Of a stretch of 64,000 nucleotides of DNA, positions 38,599 to 48,497 are shown piece after piece. The stretch spans positions 62,212 through 126,211 of the forward strand of contig PKUK01000003.1 in NCBI GenBank assembly GCA_002869535.1, in the 5' to 3' direction. The notes beneath the pieces were generated by a model. It saw only the letters and a list, made by a program, of their open reading frames with translations. It was not told where the DNA came from and searched no databases. A program made the position numbers and the translations under genes. This DNA comes from Arcobacter sp. Lineage in GTDB: Bacteria > Campylobacterota > Campylobacteria > Campylobacterales > Arcobacteraceae. Within the stretch, counting starts at the first letter, position 1; each line of letters begins with the position of its first letter.

Positions 38599-39945
38599 AT
38601 GCAAGTATCAAGAACAGCTACAAAAGAAGATTTTAATCATCTAAGAATAGATGATATAAAACAACCAATAAGTGAAAGTAGATTTGATGCTCTACTTGAA
38701 AAATTGCAAATAAATAATTTATCTGAGGATGAAAAAGATTTTTTTCAATCCATTGTGGAAGATAGAATGGTTACTGAAGAAGAATTTAGTACTTTAACAT
38801 ATGAACAAACAAAAAAAATCAAACAATTTACTTCAAGAAGTGATTTAGAGGGAAATTATATAGCAGATAGTTCTATTGGCTTTGAAAAGCTATCTATGGC
38901 TCCACTATTATCTGCACAAAATATAAGTGATGATGAAGAGTACAATGAAGCTATTTTTAATACTTTTAAAAAACTGAATCTTTCACAAGATGATGGAATA
39001 TCTATGTTAAACGAACTTGGTGGATATATTAATCAAGAAGAAAAAATCATCTTTGAAGACTCATTGACTGATGAACAATATGATTCAGGGATAAGATATA
39101 AAACCTATATAGGTTTAGATATGAAGGAGTTAGTTAGTAAACGTTTAGAAGAGCTTAACCAAGGACTTTTAGAAACAAGTGATGAAGATGTAAAAAGTGA
39201 TTATAAAAATATGATTTATGTTTATAGGGAAATAGAAACCCAATACAATAATATACAAGATAAAAATAGAGTAGAAAATGAAGCACAACTTGAACAATAT
39301 ACTAGAAATACAAAACCAAATCCATTGTATAACGCTGACGTTGTAGAACTTTATAATAATATAACACATGAATATGAAGAAAAAGAGAAAAAAGAGTTTG
39401 ATGAATTAATGGATAAATTAGATATCAGTAATTTAAACAATAGAGAAAAAGAACTTTTTAGAACTATCTTAGAAGACAAAGAGATTTCAAATATAGAAAT
39501 GGACAAACTCTCTTATGAAGAGATGAAAAAAATCAATCAGTTTATCTTTAAAAAAGATGAAAAAGGAGAAATTATTGATGATACTCTAATTAGAACAAAC
39601 AGTAGAATCAATGCATTACTAAGAACTACAGAATTAACAGATGATGAAACTTTTAATCAAGTGTTATTTAATACAGTAAAATCTATGAATGATATATATG
39701 AAATAAATAACTTTTTAAATCCTATTTTAAATTTAATATCTGAAAAGTTTACTGCTTTTGATGAAGTAAATAGTATAAACTTCATAACAGAAGATATGAA
39801 TAAAGTCTTAGATGAGTTAATCAAAACTTTTGATGAGCATTACCAAGAAACAGAATATGACGAGATTAAAGAGCACTACCTAAGTGTAATAAATAAATAT
39901 CAAGATTTAAAAGAGCAATATAATAAAACAACGATAGATAGTTAA
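38599..39945 (+). CDS. Hypothetical protein with an internal duplication
   Basis: I chose the ATG at 38599, preceded by GTGGAGG, giving 448 residues. The protein is acidic, helical and Lys/Glu/Asn-rich with no signal peptide or membrane segment. It contains two copies of a roughly 100-residue unit, at about 25-130 and 265-370 of this start. Paired segments are LLEKLQINNLSEDEKDFF with LMDKLDISNLNNREKELF, and LTYEQTKKIKQF with LSYEEMKKINQF. Each unit is followed by a long helical stretch with similar spacing (DEHYQETEYDEIKEHYLSV near the end). I do not recognise a family. It stands alone, divergent from comM. Confidence 0.75.
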   Translation: MQVSRTATKEDFNHLRIDDIKQPISESRFDALLEKLQINNLSEDEKDFFQSIVEDRMVTEEEFSTLTYEQTKKIKQFTSRSDLEGNYIADSSIGFEKLSMAPLLSAQNISDDEEYNEAIFNTFKKLNLSQDDGISMLNELGGYINQEEKIIFEDSLTDEQYDSGIRYKTYIGLDMKELVSKRLEELNQGLLETSDEDVKSDYKNMIYVYREIETQYNNIQDKNRVENEAQLEQYTRNTKPNPLYNADVVELYNNITHEYEEKEKKEFDELMDKLDISNLNNREKELFRTILEDKEISNIEMDKLSYEEMKKINQFIFKKDEKGEIIDDTLIRTNSRINALLRTTELTDDETFNQVLFNTVKSMNDIYEINNFLNPILNLISEKFTAFDEVNSINFITEDMNKVLDELIKTFDEHYQETEYDEIKEHYLSVINKYQDLKEQYNKTTIDS

Positions 39946-40013
39946 GATAATATTTCAGGAGTATATTTTATAAAAGTCCATATAATAATTATATATACTT
40001 TTATATAGTTTAT

Positions 40014-41024
40014 TTACTTTTTTGAGCTTCCCGAAAAAGTCTCTTCTAATATACTTGGATTAAAATAAATATATATAAATAATATTATCAATATGATTAC
40101 CCATGAAGAGATGTAAATTATCATAGCCTTTTTAGCTTCCTCTTTTTCATGCCATAATCTTGGTCTAATACCTTTAATAAAAAATATTACTTTACTAGCT
40201 AAATTGATACTTGTAATATTAATTAAAAGTAAAACTCCAGCTCCTATAGCTAACTCACTATTCCCAGATCCAATCATAATTCCTAAAACTGCAGCAGGAG
40301 GTAAAAGCGCTGCAGATACCATAACTCCAACTAACACACTAGACAGACCTGTTGTAATTGATAAAGAAGCAGCAGCACCTGAAGCTAAAGCAAGAATAAA
40401 GGAGTCATAACTAACATCTGTCCTTGATAATAATTCAGGGGCATCAAAACTTTGATTAAAGGCCATTGCAAAAAACATTGGAAGGATTATTGATATAAAA
40501 AGTCCAAATAGCACTGTTTTAATTGAAGAATACATTAACTTTGTATCTCCAATTGAAGCTGAAAAACTAAATGCAATATTAGGTCCTAATAATGGAGCAA
40601 TAACCATTGCTCCTATAATAATTGCTAAATTATTGTGAATAAGTCCAATTGTAGCTACTATTGTAGAAAAAACTAATAAAGAAACATAGTTTGAATTAAT
40701 ATCACTATTTTGTTTCATTTCTTTATATATTGTTTCTTTTGCAGCATTTGCTTCATTTTCTTTTTTTTCTTTTTCTTCTGATTCTTTGGGCAAATAAGCT
40801 TCTATAGGAAGAATCATAACTTTTGAGCATATTTGATCTCCCATAATATGAGAAAAACTATCTATGGCTTCTTGTAAATTGTAGTCTGTTACAATCATCC
40901 GTGATATTTGCATACCATCTTTATCCACAGGATAAAAACGTAAATCCTTAGCTTTTACATTTTCAGCAATTTTTTTTATAATTTCGTTGCTTGATTCATT
41001 TAAAACAATTTCAAGATATTTCAT
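40014..41024 (-). CDS. DUF389 / TIGR00341 family membrane protein
   Basis: A 336-residue protein with a soluble N-terminal ACT-like region of about 100 residues (PVDKDGMQISRMIVTDYNLQEAIDSF) and a membrane part with about six helices. The second part starts YVSLLVFSTIVATIGLIHNNLAIIIGAMVIAPLLGPN, cited here by its key GAMVIAPLLGPN block, the hallmark of the DUF389 family. SGAAASLSITTG and VGVMVSAALLPPAAVLG blocks follow. The biochemical role of the family is not established. It ends a minus-strand run that may continue from def, with a hairpin in between. Confidence 0.88.
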   Translation of the reverse strand: MKYLEIVLNESSNEIIKKIAENVKAKDLRFYPVDKDGMQISRMIVTDYNLQEAIDSFSHIMGDQICSKVMILPIEAYLPKESEEKEKKENEANAAKETIYKEMKQNSDINSNYVSLLVFSTIVATIGLIHNNLAIIIGAMVIAPLLGPNIAFSFSASIGDTKLMYSSIKTVLFGLFISIILPMFFAMAFNQSFDAPELLSRTDVSYDSFILALASGAAASLSITTGLSSVLVGVMVSAALLPPAAVLGIMIGSGNSELAIGAGVLLLINITSINLASKVIFFIKGIRPRLWHEKEEAKKAMIIYISSWVIILIILFIYIYFNPSILEETFSGSSKK

Positions 41025-41047
41025 ATAATCTCTTTTTTATTTTATTG

Positions 41048-41088
41048 TATAAAAAAGCTCTTTATTTACTCTTTTGAGCTTTTTTATA
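41048..41088 (-). terminator. Hairpin at the 3' end of def
   Basis: A perfect 13-bp inverted repeat (TATAAAAAAGCTC / GAGCTTTTTTATA) with a 15-base loop overlaps the def stop codon and ends in a U-rich run on the minus-strand transcript. It probably terminates the tig-clpP-def operon before the DUF389 gene. Confidence 0.65.
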
Positions 41089-41574
41089 CTCTTTTTCTAA
41101 TTTCTTTCTTTTCATTAAAGAAAGCTTTTCTATAAAAAGGTGACCTTCTAGATGGTCCATTTCGTGTTGCCAAGCAACTGCTGGGAAATCTTCTGTTTCC
41201 ATTTGTAGATGATTTCCATATCTATCTTGATATTCAACAATTATATGTTGAGCTCTTTTTACATCTTCATTAAATCCTGGAACACTTAAACAACCTTCTG
41301 TAAAGACTTGAATTCCATCTTTATGTGTAATTTTTGGATTTATTGCTTCTATTAAAGAGTCTTTTTCTTGAATATCATTCTCATCTGGAATTAAGATAAT
41401 AAGTACATTTAGAGGAATAGATACTTGAATAGCAGCTAAACCTACTCCACTTTGTGCAACCATAGTGTCGTACATATCATCCAAAAGAGTATGAAGTTCT
41501 TCATCGAACTTCACTACATCTTTTGATTTTGTTCTAAGCAGTTTGTTTGGATAAGTTATTACTTCTCTTATCAT
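41062..41574 (-). CDS. def: Peptide deformylase
   Basis: A 170-residue iron/zinc enzyme that removes the formyl group from new proteins as they leave the ribosome. The three metal/catalytic motifs are present: GVGLAAIQV (motif 1), EGCLSVPG (motif 2, metal Cys) and WQHEMDHLEGHLF (motif 3, two metal His and catalytic Glu). It follows clpP by 12 bases and tig before that, so three proteins of nascent-chain processing and quality control are co-transcribed. The length is typical and nothing is missing. Confidence 0.98.
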   Translation of the reverse strand: MIREVITYPNKLLRTKSKDVVKFDEELHTLLDDMYDTMVAQSGVGLAAIQVSIPLNVLIILIPDENDIQEKDSLIEAINPKITHKDGIQVFTEGCLSVPGFNEDVKRAQHIIVEYQDRYGNHLQMETEDFPAVAWQHEMDHLEGHLFIEKLSLMKRKKLEKEYKKAQKSK

Positions 41575-41586
41575 TTATTCTCTTTA

Positions 41587-42171
41587 CTATTTATGGTTTG
41601 TAATCACTTCATCAATCAAACCATATTTGCATGCTTCATCAGCACTCATAAAGTTATCTCTATCAGTATCTTTTTCAATAACTTTTAATGGTTGACCAGT
41701 TTGTTCAGCAATCATTTTATTAAGAGTATCTTTCATTCTTTGAATCTCTTTTGCCTGAATTTGGATATCAGTTGATTGACCTTGTGCTCCACCTGATGGC
41801 TGGTGAATCATAACTCTAGAGTTTGGTAAAGAGTATCTTTTACCTTTTACTCCTGAACTTAATAAAAATGCACCCATTGAAGCAGCTTGTCCAATACAAA
41901 TAGTACAAACATCAGGTTTGATATAGTTCATAGTATCATATATAGACATTCCACTTGTGATAACTCCACCCGGAGAGTTTATGTATAAATAGATATCTTT
42001 ATCTGGATCTTCAGCTTCTAGAAAAAGTAATTGCGCTACAACAGTAGAAGCAACAGGATCATTAATCTCTCCACTTAACATAATAATTCTATCTTTAAGA
42101 AGTCTTGAATAGATATCATAACTTCTTTCACCTCTACCAGATTTTTCTACAACGTATGGAATATAACTCAT
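41587..42171 (-). CDS. clpP: ATP-dependent Clp protease proteolytic subunit
   Basis: A 194-residue ClpP serine peptidase that forms the degradation chamber for ClpX/ClpA substrates. The catalytic Ser is in [14 protein letters not shown], the His in [14 protein letters not shown], and the Asp follows in [15 protein letters not shown]; the YINSPGG oxyanion segment is intact. The N-terminal [24 protein letters not shown] is the usual start. It lies between tig and def with 21- and 12-base gaps, an operon order common in this phylum. Confidence 0.98.
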   Translation of the reverse strand: MSYIPYVVEKSGRGERSYDIYSRLLKDRIIMLSGEINDPVASTVVAQLLFLEAEDPDKDIYLYINSPGGVITSGMSIYDTMNYIKPDVCTICIGQAASMGAFLLSSGVKGKRYSLPNSRVMIHQPSGGAQGQSTDIQIQAKEIQRMKDTLNKMIAEQTGQPLKVIEKDTDRDNFMSADEACKYGLIDEVITNHK

Positions 42172-42192
42172 ATAATCTTCCTATTTATTAAT

Positions 42193-43494
42193 TTATTTAC
42201 CTAATTTTTCATCAAATAATTTATTTAGAACTTTATCTTCAATCATTGACATTTTAATTGCTGGCATATAACCTGCATCTTGATATTGTTTTAAAACATC
42301 TTGAGGATTTTGTCCATTTTGCATTGCTTCATAATAAATTACTTGAGTAACTTCTTGATCATTTACTTCAACACCTTCAGCAGCTGCTAAGGCATCTACA
42401 ATAAATGTAGCTTTTACAGAAGTTTCAGCATCTGCTCTTAACTCATCTCTGATTACATCAACTTTTGCTGCATCTTCTTGAAGTTCTTTGATTTCTTCTT
42501 CTTTCATTGTTCTAACTTTGTTGTTTAACGCATAATTTACTTCTTGTTCAACAACTGTTGCAGGTAATGCAAAGTTTACTTTTTCAACTAATTTATCTAA
42601 ATATGCAGGTTTTAACTCTTCTCTATAATAAGAGAACATTAATTCTGTTTTCATTTGCTCTTCAATTTTAGCTTTTAAAGTATCAATTGTAGCATCTTCT
42701 TCATTTGGAAGCATTTTTTTAGCAAATTCATCATCTAATTCAGCAGGAACTTTTTCTTGAATTTCATGTAATGTTACTTTAAATGTAGCCTCTTTACCAG
42801 CTAAATCTTTTGATTGGTAAGCTTCAGGGAAAGTTACTACTACATCTTTTTGCTCTTCATATTTCATACCTAAGATTTGTTCTTCAAATCCTGGAATAAA
42901 AGAGTTTGAACCAATTTCTAGTGCATATTTCTCAGCTTTTCCACCTTCAAATGCAACACCATCAACAAATCCTTCGAAATCAATAACAGCGAAATCACCA
43001 TCTTTTACCATTCTTTTTCTTTTGATTTTTTCTAAAGGAGCAGAACCTTTTGCAAGAGAATCTAATCTTTCATTTAAATCTTTTTTAGCTACTTTTTTCT
43101 CTTTAACAGCTGGAATTAATGATTTATAATCACCTAATTCAAATTTTGGTTTACAAGATATTTTAAGTTCAACATCAATATCACCATTATCTTTTTTCTC
43201 ATATTTAGTAACAGCTGGCTCACCAATTAACTCTTCATTCGCAATTTCTAACTCAGCTAAAGCTTCTTGTAATAAATCTCTTAATACTTCATTAGCAGCA
43301 TCTTCAGATAACTTTTCACCATATCTAGCTTTTACAACATTAATAGGAACTTTACCTTTTCTAAATCCTTGAATGTTCATTGTTTTAGCAGCTTCTTTAG
43401 CAATCTTGTCTGTTTTTGCATCGATTGCAGCGCTATTCATAGTTGCAGTTATTTCTGCATTAGCTTCGTCAACTCTTTTTGCGTTAAATTCCAT
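42193..43494 (-). CDS. tig: Trigger factor
   Basis: A 433-residue ribosome-associated chaperone with peptidyl-prolyl isomerase activity. The N-terminal ribosome-binding signature is GFRKGKVPINVVKARYG (about residues 43-59), the FKBP-type PPIase domain is at about 150-235 (GDFAVIDFEGFVDGVAFEGG) and a helical substrate-binding C domain follows. Length and domain order are normal. It is the first gene of tig-clpP-def. The divergent gene 102 bases upstream encodes a VWA protein, so both promoters lie in that gap. Confidence 0.97.
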   Translation of the reverse strand: MEFNAKRVDEANAEITATMNSAAIDAKTDKIAKEAAKTMNIQGFRKGKVPINVVKARYGEKLSEDAANEVLRDLLQEALAELEIANEELIGEPAVTKYEKKDNGDIDVELKISCKPKFELGDYKSLIPAVKEKKVAKKDLNERLDSLAKGSAPLEKIKRKRMVKDGDFAVIDFEGFVDGVAFEGGKAEKYALEIGSNSFIPGFEEQILGMKYEEQKDVVVTFPEAYQSKDLAGKEATFKVTLHEIQEKVPAELDDEFAKKMLPNEEDATIDTLKAKIEEQMKTELMFSYYREELKPAYLDKLVEKVNFALPATVVEQEVNYALNNKVRTMKEEEIKELQEDAAKVDVIRDELRADAETSVKATFIVDALAAAEGVEVNDQEVTQVIYYEAMQNGQNPQDVLKQYQDAGYMPAIKMSMIEDKVLNKLFDEKLGK

Positions 43495-43595
43495 TAACTT
43501 TTCTCCAATATAATAATTTTGAGCGATTTTATCTAAATTTTACTAAGGCTTATATAAAATAAATTTTTAATCAAATCTACACACAAAGAGTAACA

Positions 43596-45293
43596 ATGCA
43601 ATTTTTATACCCTAATGTACTTTTTCTTATGCTAATTCCAAGTTTAATACTCTTTTTTTTGATTATTACACAAAAGAGTAAATTTGAAAAAATATTCAAT
43701 CAAAATGTTTTAAATAAACTCACAATTTCAAGTTCAAAATTAACAAAAAAAAGTAGAAATATTTTACTATTTATTTCTCTTATATTTATGATAATTGCCC
43801 TTTCTAGACCTGTTAGTAATGAAAAAGAACAAAATATACAGCAAGAGTTAATTCCTATTGTTATTGCAATTGATGCCTCAAAATCAATGTTGGCACAAGA
43901 TGTTTATCCTAGTAGATTAAAAATGGCAAAAAAGAAGATATTGGACCTAATAAAATCCTCAAAACAACTATCAATTGGAATTATTATTTTTGGGGAATCC
44001 TCTTTTATCTTGTCGCCTTTAACAAATGATTTTTTATCACTAAATTTTTTAATAGAGAATTTTGACTATAATTTAAACATAAGTAATGGTTCAAATATCT
44101 TTTCAGCACTAGAGGCTTCAAATAAATTATTAAAAGATTATAAATCTAAAAATATTCTTCTTCTAAGTGATGGTGGAAATGCAAATGAATATCAAGAAGA
44201 AATAGAGTATGCAAACAAAAATGACCTTAATATTTATACTATTACAATAGCAACAAATGACCCTACACCAATACCTACAAAAGATGGTTATCTAAATGAC
44301 ATAGATGGCAATATTGCAATGGTAAAACTAAATGAAAATATTAAAAAACTTAGCTTAAATACACAAGCAGGATATACCAACTATACTCTAAACAATGATG
44401 ATATAAACTCAATAATCAATGATATTTCTAAAAAAACAAAAAAGATAAGCATGGAAGTAAAAAAACAAAAAATTTATACTGAACTTTTTTATTACCCTCT
44501 TGGATTTGCACTTTTTATACTTTTAATTGCTTTTTCTTCACTGCCAAGTATCAAATCATTTACTAAAGCCTCAGTTTTGTTAATAGGGCTATGCAATATT
44601 GATGCAAATGCCTCAATTTTAGATTTTAATACTATAAAAGAAGCAACAAAGGCATACAACAGTAAAGACTATGCTACCTCATCAAATAAATTTAAAGATT
44701 TTATAAGTACAAATGAAGGTAAATATAACTTTGCCAACTCATTATATAAAGAAAAGAAATATGAAAGTGCTTTAAAAATGTATAAAGATATTACCACAAG
44801 TGATGATTCTTTGGAGTTTAAGAAGTTGCACAATATGGGCAATACCTATGTAAAACTCAATGATTTAAATAGTGCTAAAAAAATGTATGAAAATGCTTTA
44901 AAAATAAAAGATGATAAACAGACAAAAGAGAATTTGGAACTTGTTAAAAAAGCTTTAGAAAACAAGCAGAATAAAGATTCAAAACAAAAGCAAGACAATA
45001 AAAACAATAAACAAGAAAAAGAAAATAAAGAAAATAAAAATAATAGTAATAACAAAGAGAAATCTAAACAAAATAAAGAAAATAGTACTAATAATAAAAA
45101 GAGTAAAGATAGTAAAAGTAATGAAAAGAAAGATAATAAAGAGGCTTCCCAAAGTAAAATAAATGAAGATTTATTATCAAATAAAGAGGAAAAGAAATGG
45201 CTAAATTTACTAAAAAATCAAAAAACTCCTATTCTTTTAAAAAAAGTGGAAACAAAGAACAATTCTGAAAATAGTTCTTCATCTCCTTGGTGA
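43596..45293 (+). CDS. Membrane VWA-TPR protein (BatB/BatC-like fusion)
   Basis: A 565-residue protein with two N-terminal membrane helices (about 5-25 and 52-70), a von Willebrand A domain at about 85-275 with the MIDAS motif DASKSM and a later Thr/Asp pair, a third membrane helix near 300-320, a small secreted/periplasmic segment and TPR repeats at about 350-450 (KKLHNMGNTYVKLNDLNSAKKMYENAL, cited by KLHNMGNTYVKLND). A long low-complexity Asn/Lys/Glu tail (about 455-535) follows. In many bacteria the VWA part (BatA/BatB) and the TPR part (BatC) are separate aerotolerance-operon genes; here they are one chain. No MoxR ATPase is adjacent. The function is unproven. Confidence 0.85.
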   Translation: MQFLYPNVLFLMLIPSLILFFLIITQKSKFEKIFNQNVLNKLTISSSKLTKKSRNILLFISLIFMIIALSRPVSNEKEQNIQQELIPIVIAIDASKSMLAQDVYPSRLKMAKKKILDLIKSSKQLSIGIIIFGESSFILSPLTNDFLSLNFLIENFDYNLNISNGSNIFSALEASNKLLKDYKSKNILLLSDGGNANEYQEEIEYANKNDLNIYTITIATNDPTPIPTKDGYLNDIDGNIAMVKLNENIKKLSLNTQAGYTNYTLNNDDINSIINDISKKTKKISMEVKKQKIYTELFYYPLGFALFILLIAFSSLPSIKSFTKASVLLIGLCNIDANASILDFNTIKEATKAYNSKDYATSSNKFKDFISTNEGKYNFANSLYKEKKYESALKMYKDITTSDDSLEFKKLHNMGNTYVKLNDLNSAKKMYENALKIKDDKQTKENLELVKKALENKQNKDSKQKQDNKNNKQEKENKENKNNSNNKEKSKQNKENSTNNKKSKDSKSNEKKDNKEASQSKINEDLLSNKEEKKWLNLLKNQKTPILLKKVETKNNSENSSSSPW

Positions 45294-45295
45294 TA

Positions 45296-46414
45296 TTAGT
45301 AGTTAGCTGATTTTCTCATTTGCATCAACTCTCTTTGTACTGAAATATTGATTTTTTCATTTCCTTCAAAGTTAATAGCATAGTTTTTACCATCATAGTC
45401 TACTGAATTTAGTATGATTTTCATAGCTTCAATTCTAGATAAAAATTTATCATCACTTCTAACAATATGCCAAGGTGCACTTCTTGAGTTTGTTCGTCTT
45501 AGCATTTCGTATTTTTTCTCTGAAAACTCACCCCATAAATCCTGAGCTTGCATATCTACTTCTGAAAACTTCCATTGTCTAAGTGGATCATTGATTCTTC
45601 TATCAAATCTTCTTTTTTGTTCATCTTTTGAAACTGAAAAATATAGTTTAATTAGAATCATTCCTTGTCTTACTAAATCTTGCTCAAAATTAACAACATC
45701 TTCCATAAAGATTTCATGTTCTTCATGTGTACAAAATCCAAATATTGGTTCAACCATAGCTCTGTTATACCAAGATCTATCAAATAAAACTATCTCACCA
45801 CCTGTTGGAAAATGCTGAATATATCTTTGGAAAAACCACTGATTTCTTTGTGTATCATTAGGTTTACCAAGAGCAACTATTCTGTAGTGTTTATTATTCA
45901 TATATCTTGTGATTCTTCTGATTGCCCCACCTTTTCCAGATGCGTCTCTTCCTTCAAAAAGAATAATCATTCTTTTATTCTCTTTTTCTAAATAATTTTG
46001 AAGTTTTATTAGCTCAATTTGATAATGCTTAAGCTCTTCTAACTCATAAATCTTTTTGATACCACTTTTCATAATATTTTTATCAAGAGTTTTATAATTT
46101 CCAAGTATCTCTTTCATCTCTTTATTTTGAGATAATAGCTTTTCATACTCTTTGTTTGTTATTGATTGGTCTTCATTTTTTATTTCTATTTTTGGTTCTT
46201 CTTGTGTAGCAATAATAGTCTCTTTATAAGTATTCATTAGAGATATTGCATCTCTTTTTGTAATATTATCTTTTTTTGAGTACCCCAAAACTTTTACATA
46301 TCTTTTTTTATTGTATTGAAATCTAGCTACATATTTTTTTCCAAAAGTAACGTGAGCTACTTTAGAAATATATAAACCATTATAATCTGTCTTCTCAAAA
46401 TCGTTTAAATTCAT
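45296..46414 (-). CDS. ppk2: Polyphosphate kinase 2 with an extra N-terminal domain
   Basis: A 372-residue PPK2-family kinase, which transfers phosphate between polyphosphate and nucleotides. The Walker A is FEGRDASGKGGAIRRI, followed by PTGGEIVLFDRSWYNRA and the lid region with RRFDRRINDPLRQWK. The first 75 residues are not part of the PPK2 fold. They look like the arm-type DNA-binding domain at the start of tyrosine integrases (KTDYNGLYIS, then ARFQYNKKRYVKVLGYS). A second PPK2 gene lies 3 bases upstream on the same strand, so the pair arose by duplication and is co-transcribed. Confidence 0.93.
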   Translation of the reverse strand: MNLNDFEKTDYNGLYISKVAHVTFGKKYVARFQYNKKRYVKVLGYSKKDNITKRDAISLMNTYKETIIATQEEPKIEIKNEDQSITNKEYEKLLSQNKEMKEILGNYKTLDKNIMKSGIKKIYELEELKHYQIELIKLQNYLEKENKRMIILFEGRDASGKGGAIRRITRYMNNKHYRIVALGKPNDTQRNQWFFQRYIQHFPTGGEIVLFDRSWYNRAMVEPIFGFCTHEEHEIFMEDVVNFEQDLVRQGMILIKLYFSVSKDEQKRRFDRRINDPLRQWKFSEVDMQAQDLWGEFSEKKYEMLRRTNSRSAPWHIVRSDDKFLSRIEAMKIILNSVDYDGKNYAINFEGNEKINISVQRELMQMRKSANY

Positions 46415-46417
46415 CTA

Positions 46418-47341
46418 TTATACCTTTGCAAATTTGTTTTCTTTTTCCATATATTCTATCTCTTGTGTTCCTGTATTTACGAAGTCTTTATCTACTTCAA
46501 ATATGTTTGACTCAACTTTTTCTGGATAATTAACATTTGACAATATATATTTAATACAGTTTAATCTAGCTAGTTTTTTATTGTCACTTCTAATAACTGT
46601 CCATGGTGCAATGTCAGTATTAGAAGCCATTAGCATAGAAAACTTAGCCGTTGTATAATTATCCCAAAGTTTTTGTGACTCTTTATCTACAGGAGAGAGT
46701 TTAAACTGTTTTAGCGGATCTATCTCTCTTTTTTTAAATCTTCTTGCTTGTTCTTTTTTTGAAACAGAAAAATAGAACTTAAATAAAATTATTCCAGACT
46801 TTACAATCATCTTTTCAAACTCTGGGACCTCTCTTAAAAACTCATGATGTTCTTCTGTCGTACAAAATCCCATAACAGGCTCAACACCACCTCTGTTATA
46901 CCAAGATCTATCAAAAAGAACTATTTCACCAGCACTTGGAAGATGTTGAGTGTATCTTTGAAAATACCACTGTGTTTTTTCTATGTCACCTGGCTTTCCT
47001 AATGCTACAATTCTTGCACCCCTAGGATTTAAATGTTCTGCAATTCTTTTGATTGTACCACCTTTTACAGCAGCATCTCTTCCTTCAAAAAGCATCAAAA
47101 CTTTTAAGCCTTGATCTTTTACATAGTTTTGAAACTTTAACAATTCTATTTGTAATAAAGTGAGTTCTTTTTCATACTCTAAGGTCTCTTTTTTGACCCA
47201 TATTTGAACTTTTTTACCTTTTTGTTTTAACTCTTTTCTTTTTCTTTTAAAATTTTTAGATTTATGTTTTAAACTCTCATGGGTATCAATTTCTTCTTCA
47301 TCCCTAAATTCATCTTCAATTATTGAGCGTTTTTGTCCCAT
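46418..47341 (-). CDS. ppk2: Polyphosphate kinase 2
   Basis: A 307-residue PPK2 with start chosen at the ATG 47341 (AAGG eight bases upstream); an earlier in-frame start would overlap nspC. The kinase core shows FEGRDAAVKGGTIKRI, GEIVLFDRSWYNRGGVEP and REIDPLKQFKLSPVD. Compared with its neighbour it has Ala-Val for Ala-Ser in the Walker A loop (DAAVKGG versus DASGKGG), which may alter substrate preference between ADP, GDP and AMP. The basic, Lys-rich N terminus (KSKNFKRKRKELKQKGKK) could bind polyphosphate. It is co-transcribed with the second PPK2 gene downstream. Confidence 0.94.
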   Translation of the reverse strand: MGQKRSIIEDEFRDEEEIDTHESLKHKSKNFKRKRKELKQKGKKVQIWVKKETLEYEKELTLLQIELLKFQNYVKDQGLKVLMLFEGRDAAVKGGTIKRIAEHLNPRGARIVALGKPGDIEKTQWYFQRYTQHLPSAGEIVLFDRSWYNRGGVEPVMGFCTTEEHHEFLREVPEFEKMIVKSGIILFKFYFSVSKKEQARRFKKREIDPLKQFKLSPVDKESQKLWDNYTTAKFSMLMASNTDIAPWTVIRSDNKKLARLNCIKYILSNVNYPEKVESNIFEVDKDFVNTGTQEIEYMEKENKFAKV

Positions 47342-47360
47342 GTTTATAACCTTTTTGTAT

Positions 47361-48497
47361 TTATAGTCTTGATTTATATTCATTATAACCAAAGTTTTTT
47401 ACAATTTGGTAACAACCATCCCCTTTTTTTATTGCAATAGATGGCAACTTAATTCCATTGAAAGTTGTAGTTTTTACCATCGTATAATGTATCATATCTT
47501 CTAAGATTATCTTATCTCCAACTTTCAAAGGCTCATCAAACGAATAATCCCCTATAATATCCCCTGCAAGGCAAGTATTACCGCCAAGCCTATAATTGTG
47601 TTTTTTAACATCTATTTCAGCACTATTTTTTATATCTGGTCTGTAAGGCATAGCAAGTGTATCTGGCATATGAGCTTCTGCAGAAGTATCTAAAATAGCT
47701 ATATCCATACCGTTATTTACTATATCCAAAACTGTTGCAACTAAATATCCAGTTCTCCATCCTACAGCTTCACCTGGTTCTAAATATACTTCTAAATGAG
47801 GGTATCTTAATTTAAACTCTTTTAGAAGATATATCAAGCCATTTACATCATAATCCTCTCTTGTAATATGGTGACCACCACCAAAATTTACCCACTTCAT
47901 TTGAGGTAAAAATTCACCAAATTTTTCTTCAAAATTATTTAAAGCACCCTCTAAAGCATCAACATTTTGTTCGCAAAGTGCATGAAAATGAAGTCCATCA
48001 ACATTTTCGATTGCATTTTTATCAAAGTTTTTTCTTGTGATTCCTAATCTTGAAAATGCTCCGCAAGGATTATACAAATCAACTTCAACAGAAGAGAACT
48101 CAGGATTAACTCTAAGTCCAATTGATGTTTTTCCTATAGCTTTATGTTCAAGCTTCTTTAATTGTGCCATTGAATTAAAAACTATATGATTTGATATGGA
48201 TACTATCTCATCCACTTCTTCTTCTTTAAAAGCAGGTTAATAAGTATGAACTTCTCTTCCAAACTCTTTAGAAGCAAGTAGTGCTTCATGTAATCCTGAT
48301 GCACAACACCCTTGCAGATACTCTTTGCATAAACCAAAAGTAGAATAGAGTGAAAAGCCTTTTAGAGCAAGTAAAATTTTCACTCCCGCTTCATCTTGAA
48401 CTTTTTTTAAAAGTTCAAGATTTTTATTTAAAAGTTCTTCTTCACATACAAAGCAAGGACTTGGTAGTTCTTCAAAAGAATTAACAATATCACTCAT
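47361..48497 (-). pseudogene. nspC: Carboxynorspermidine decarboxylase, internal stop
   Basis: A PLP enzyme of the alanine racemase-like fold, 378 codons from the ATG at 48497. It decarboxylates carboxy(nor)spermidine, the last step of the alternative spermidine pathway used by most Campylobacterota. The PLP Lys lies in LALKGFS near residue 48; the GLHFHALCEQ, NFGGGHHITRED, LEPGEAVGWRTG and later TCLAGD segments with the catalytic Cys are intact. An in-frame TAA at 48237-48239 (codon 87), after REVHTY, interrupts it; the family usually has Ser or a similar residue there, and the frame continues normally. The partner dehydrogenase lies 1.3 kb upstream on the same strand. Without read-through, spermidine synthesis by this route should fail. 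Confidence 0.9.
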
